Shown here piece after piece: positions 5,324 to 7,858 of a DNA stretch of 7,858 bases (position 1 is the stretch's first letter; the number at the start of each line of letters is the position of its first letter). The translations under genes were made by a program, and so were the position numbers. Location: contig JAAZAQ010000309.1 in NCBI GenBank assembly GCA_012514225.1, positions 1-7,858 of the forward strand, read 5' to 3'. Source of the DNA: Clostridiales bacterium. GTDB taxonomy: Bacteria; Bacillota; Clostridia; Christensenellales; Aristaeellaceae. The notes below the pieces were generated by a model. That model worked only from the letters and a program-made list of their open reading frames with translations. It made no database searches and was not told the origin of the DNA.

Positions 5324-6379
5324 CTAAGGCTGCGTCTCCCTGGGGCGCAGCCTGCGATGGTCGCCTGTCTGGTCGAACAGTCCCAGCAGCATCGCGGCCG
5401 GCGCCAGCACGACCAGCAGCAGCGCCATCAGCAGCAGGCGCACCCCCTCGCGCGTCCCGCGGGCCTTCATCCTGAAATCCAGCGCGGCCAGCCCCTGCAC
5501 CGCGTAGACGGAGAAAAACACGTTGTACATCATCTGCCCCGCCAGGCGCAGGACCGCGTTCTGGGAAAAAGCCGCCAGCAGGTAACCCAGGGCCAGCAGC
5601 CACAGTTTCCGCCCCAGGGAGCGGGGAAGATGCCACAGGGAGAAGGGCGGCATGCCCAAGTCCGGGCAGGCCCCGCGCCGGGCGCCGCGGTGCACCGCGA
5701 AACCCAGCCCCAGGGTGGACAGGAAGATGCCGAAGGTGGTCAGCAGGCCGGGCATCAGGGCAGAGGCCAGCGCGCTCACGCGGACACGGATTTGCTTGTA
5801 GAACTCCTCCAGGATTTCAGGCTTGAAGGTCCACCCGCCCGCGGATTCCGTCACCACCTGCGCACCCGCTTCCCGGCCGTGGGAGATGAACCCGGAACGC
5901 CAGAGGGCGTACAGCAGGCTGTCCCGTGAGGGCAGGCCCTCCAGCCCGTCGAGCGCGAACTGCGCCACCGCCCCGTAAACGTCCCCGCCGCTCCTTCTCT
6001 GGAACAGGAGGAAGAGGAACAGCGCGCTGAGCACGAAAGCGCCGAAGGCCAGCGCGGCGGTCCTGAAAAAGGGGACCTTCCGCTCCAGGCAGGCCAGGAA
6101 GACGGCGTTCATGGGGGCGAGGTAGACGCCCAGCAGCAGGCCGTCCGGGCCGTACACGCGCAGGGCGCCCAGCATCATCAGAAGCAGCGCCAGCGCCGAG
6201 GGCAGGATGCCGCCCAGCGCGGCGACCCATAGCAGCAGGGCGGGGAAAATGATGATGCCGACCCCCAGGTAGGTCAGCCCCGGCAGGGCGCCGGACGCCA
6301 GCAGGAAGACCAGAAACCCCGTCAGCAGAAGCAGGAGCAGGGAACGGGTCGGATGGACCAGAAGCCTGAGTTTCGCCAT
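5324..6379 (-). CDS. yybS: YybS family membrane protein (DUF2232)
   Basis: A 351-residue integral membrane protein of unknown biochemical role. I see about eight to nine hydrophobic segments: roughly 12-30, 36-57, 60-75, 80-98, 107-127, 205-229, 258-279, 283-303 and 313-335, with a soluble loop at about 128-200. The motif MPPFSLWHLP (243-252) and the Arg-rich tail after FDQTGDHRR are typical of DUF2232. The family is placed by its pattern and by its position just before rplI and dnaB. In Bacillus, yybS is followed by yybT (gdpP, c-di-AMP phosphodiesterase) before rplI; here the next gene is rplI itself. The start has AAGGGG five bases upstream plus an AAAGGA a little further back. It is the first gene after the promoter at 6422-6450, so it opens the cluster. 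Confidence 0.85.
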   Translation of the reverse strand: MAKLRLLVHPTRSLLLLLLTGFLVFLLASGALPGLTYLGVGIIIFPALLLWVAALGGILPSALALLLMMLGALRVYGPDGLLLGVYLAPMNAVFLACLERKVPFFRTAALAFGAFVLSALFLFLLFQRRSGGDVYGAVAQFALDGLEGLPSRDSLLYALWRSGFISHGREAGAQVVTESAGGWTFKPEILEEFYKQIRVRVSALASALMPGLLTTFGIFLSTLGLGFAVHRGARRGACPDLGMPPFSLWHLPRSLGRKLWLLALGYLLAAFSQNAVLRLAGQMMYNVFFSVYAVQGLAALDFRMKARGTREGVRLLLMALLLVVLAPAAMLLGLFDQTGDHRRLRPRETQP

Positions 6380-6421
6380 GCGCGCCCCTTTTCCTTTTTT
6401 CAGTGACCGACGGTTATCCGC

Positions 6422-6450
6422 ATCTTACCGTTGCGCCGCGGGGGTGTCAA
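6422..6450 (-). promoter_or_regulatory. promoter of the yybS-rplI-dnaB-yhaM cluster
   Basis: On the minus strand TTGACA (6445-6450) and TAAGAT (6422-6427) are separated by 17 bases; the -35 box is perfect and the -10 box differs at two positions. Transcription would start near 6415, giving a leader of about 35 bases before the yybS ATG. The promoter lies wholly in the 85-base gap after the topoisomerase stop. No promoter of this quality is seen between yybS and yhaM, so these four genes probably form one operon. Confidence 0.75.
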
Positions 6451-6464
6451 GAAAGGGGAGGGCG

Positions 6465-7858
6465 TCACAGAATCAGGCCGATGACGACGTCGTCGAGCAC
6501 CGCCATCACGTAGGGCTTGCCGCGGTCGGAGAGCTTTTGCAGCGCGATTTCCTCGCTGTTGAGCGGCACCAGCTGGCCCAGGGAGGTCTGGACGGAGAAG
6601 GAGCGGGGGACGTCCAGCACGACGCCGGAGGCGATGTAGCTGCCGTTGTTGTTGTTCTTGTTGAAATAGAAGGAGCGCACGCCCTTGCCCGCCCTGCGCT
6701 GCGCGTCGACCATCCCGCCGGGCACGCGCTTCATGTAGCCGCGCTCAGTGACCAGCAGCAGGGCGCCGCCGTCCTGTAGCCCGCCCGCGATGAGCAGCTC
6801 GTCCTGAGGAGTCAGGCGGATGGCCTTGACCCCGCGGGTTACCCGGCCGGTCAGGGGAACGTCCTCCTGGGGGAAGCGGATGAGCATGCCGGTCCTGGAC
6901 AGGCAGTAGACGTCGTCCTGGGGCCGCAGGGCGCTGACCTGGCGCAGCTCGTCCGGGGACGACAGCTGGATGGCCGCCACCTTGCTGCGCCGGACCGCGT
7001 ACTCGGCCATGCCCGTCCGCTTGACCATACCCTGGGCGGTGAAGAAGAAGAGGTCGGGCTGGCTGTCCAACCCGTCCGGGGGCAGGTCCAGCACGGAAAC
7101 GCAGTCCTCGCCCTCTTCCAGCCCGTTGAGCACACCCGCCAGGACCGTCCCGCGGTCTTTGGGCCGGAGGGAATCCTCCAGCTGCGCCACCGGCACCTGG
7201 TAGCAGTTGCCCTTCTGGGTGAAGAACAGGAGGGTGTGGTCCGTCAGGGTGTTGAAGACATACAGCGGCATTTCGGCGGGGGTGGAGGGCAGTTCCATCC
7301 GCTCGTAGACGCGCTGGCTCATCCGGCGCAGCTGGCCGCCGCGGGTCAGGAGCACGACGGTCTCCTCCGCGATGGGCACCGCCGCCTGCAGCTGGCGGGC
7401 GTGCTCCTCCTCGTTGAGCCGGACGAGCTGCGTGCGCCGGTCGTCGCCGTACAGCCGCGCGATTTCCTGCAGCTCTTCCCGGATGACCTTCAGCAGACGG
7501 GCCTCGCTTTTCAGGATGCCCTCCAGCCGGTCGATCAGCTTCTTCGTCTCCGCGTGCTCGTTCTTCAGTGCCAGGATTTCCAGCCCGGTCAGCCGCTGGA
7601 GCCGCAAATCCAGGATGGCCTGCGCCTGCGCTTCGCTGAACGCGAAGCGGGCGATGAGCGCTTCCTTGGCCTCCTTCGGGTTTTTGGCGGCGCGGATGAG
7701 GGCGAGCACCTCGTCCAGGTGGTCCACCGCCGTCATCAGGCCTTCCAGGATGTGCAGCTTTTTAAGCGCTTCCTCCAGGTCGTAGCGCGTGCGGCGGGTC
7801 ACGACGTCCTTCTGGTGGCGGATGTAGTGCGACAGCGCTTCAATCAGCCCCATCTGCA
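6465..7858 (-). CDS. type IIA DNA topoisomerase subunit A (GyrA/ParC family), C-terminal part
   Basis: The A subunit cuts and rejoins both DNA strands, working with a GyrB/ParE ATPase. Only the C-terminal 464 codons are visible; the frame is open at the right edge, and the Met at 7853 is internal. The first part matches the tower/coiled-coil region of GyrA (HQKDVVTRRTRYDLEEA, KLHILEGL, AILDLRLQRLTGLE, IREELQEIA). From about residue 165, counted from that internal Met, six repeats of the beta-pinwheel DNA-wrapping domain follow: LLTRGGQLRR, FFTQKGNCYQ, FFTAQGMVKRT, LSRTGMLIRFPQEDVP, LVTERGYMKRVPGG and TSLGQLVP. The GyrA box, normally QRRGGKG next to blade 1, is absent there; a degenerate QRRAGKG (385-391) follows blade 5. 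The sequence is GyrA-like overall, but without a proper box it may act as a topoisomerase IV-type enzyme. I therefore leave the symbol blank. An 85-base gap with a promoter separates it from yybS. Confidence 0.93.
   Translation of the reverse strand, partial: QMGLIEALSHYIRHQKDVVTRRTRYDLEEALKKLHILEGLMTAVDHLDEVLALIRAAKNPKEAKEALIARFAFSEAQAQAILDLRLQRLTGLEILALKNEHAETKKLIDRLEGILKSEARLLKVIREELQEIARLYGDDRRTQLVRLNEEEHARQLQAAVPIAEETVVLLTRGGQLRRMSQRVYERMELPSTPAEMPLYVFNTLTDHTLLFFTQKGNCYQVPVAQLEDSLRPKDRGTVLAGVLNGLEEGEDCVSVLDLPPDGLDSQPDLFFFTAQGMVKRTGMAEYAVRRSKVAAIQLSSPDELRQVSALRPQDDVYCLSRTGMLIRFPQEDVPLTGRVTRGVKAIRLTPQDELLIAGGLQDGGALLLVTERGYMKRVPGGMVDAQRRAGKGVRSFYFNKNNNNGSYIASGVVLDVPRSFSVQTSLGQLVPLNSEEIALQKLSDRGKPYVMAVLDDVVIGLIL
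6645..6656. repeat. short (GTT)4 / (AAC)4 trinucleotide repeat inside the topoisomerase gene
   Basis: Four GTT units in a row on the plus strand encode four Asn in the stretch FNKNNNNGSYIA, in a loop between pinwheel blades 5 and 6. The unit count could vary between strains without shifting the frame. Confidence 0.6.

Noticed and set aside
4496..5929. Plus-strand frame of 477 codons across dnaB, rplI and yybS
   Set aside because: It crosses three certain genes on the other strand, is rich in His, Gln, Gly and Ala with no domain, and is an effect of high GC.
6406..6414. ACCG-A-CGGT dyad in the yybS leader
   Set aside because: Only four bases per arm, with no supporting feature and no likely partner regulator.
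6465..7853. Met at 7853 as the true start of the topoisomerase gene
   Set aside because: The frame stays open to the edge, and this Met aligns with the middle of GyrA, just before the VVTRRT motif; the breakage-reunion domain lies outside the window.
1..7858. CRISPR arrays, tRNA or rRNA genes, insertion sequences
   Set aside because: I looked for spaced direct repeats, cloverleaf sequence motifs, rRNA stretches and transposase motifs on both strands and saw none.

Overview
The window reads as a stretch of chromosome from a GC-rich member of the Firmicutes, most likely a Clostridia-type lineage. The evidence is the gene order yybS (DUF2232) - rplI - dnaB, typical of Firmicutes, a YhaM-type OB/HD exonuclease, a YtrA-type GntR regulator with its ABC partner, strong Shine-Dalgarno sequences and clean TTGACA promoters. 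All eight genes lie on the minus strand, so transcription runs from right to left. Long open frames on the plus strand are GC-driven shadows of the real genes.

Layout in order of transcription. At the right edge is the C-terminal part of a type IIA topoisomerase A subunit (GyrA/ParC family), whose start lies outside the window. After an 85-base gap holding a strong promoter (TTGACA, 17-base spacer, TAAGAT) comes a compact cluster: yybS membrane protein, rplI (ribosomal protein bL9), dnaB (replicative helicase) and a yhaM-like 3'-5' exoribonuclease. dnaB and yhaM overlap by four bases (ATGA). A small 8-codon frame with its own ribosome binding site sits between rplI and dnaB and ends across the dnaB ATG. 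A separate promoter then drives a small lipoprotein of unknown function, closed by a very strong intrinsic terminator. About 260 bases without a supportable gene follow, ending in a second terminator-like hairpin. The last unit is a YtrA-like GntR repressor followed one base later by an ABC transporter ATPase that runs off the left edge. Its promoter carries inverted repeats over the -10 box, consistent with autoregulation.

How the genes fit together: the central cluster joins replication (DnaB), translation (bL9) and RNA turnover (YhaM), with a topoisomerase subunit just upstream. The ytr-like unit is separate and probably responds to cell-envelope or antimicrobial stress. Compared with Bacillus, gdpP (yybT) is missing between yybS and rplI.

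Most of the window is ordinary core genome and I do not see a convincing new multi-gene system. The points most worth a second look are the degenerate and displaced GyrA box in the topoisomerase, the 8-codon frame coupled to dnaB, a coding-like reading frame running past the lipoprotein stop up to the terminator, and the unexplained segment at about 1200-1370.
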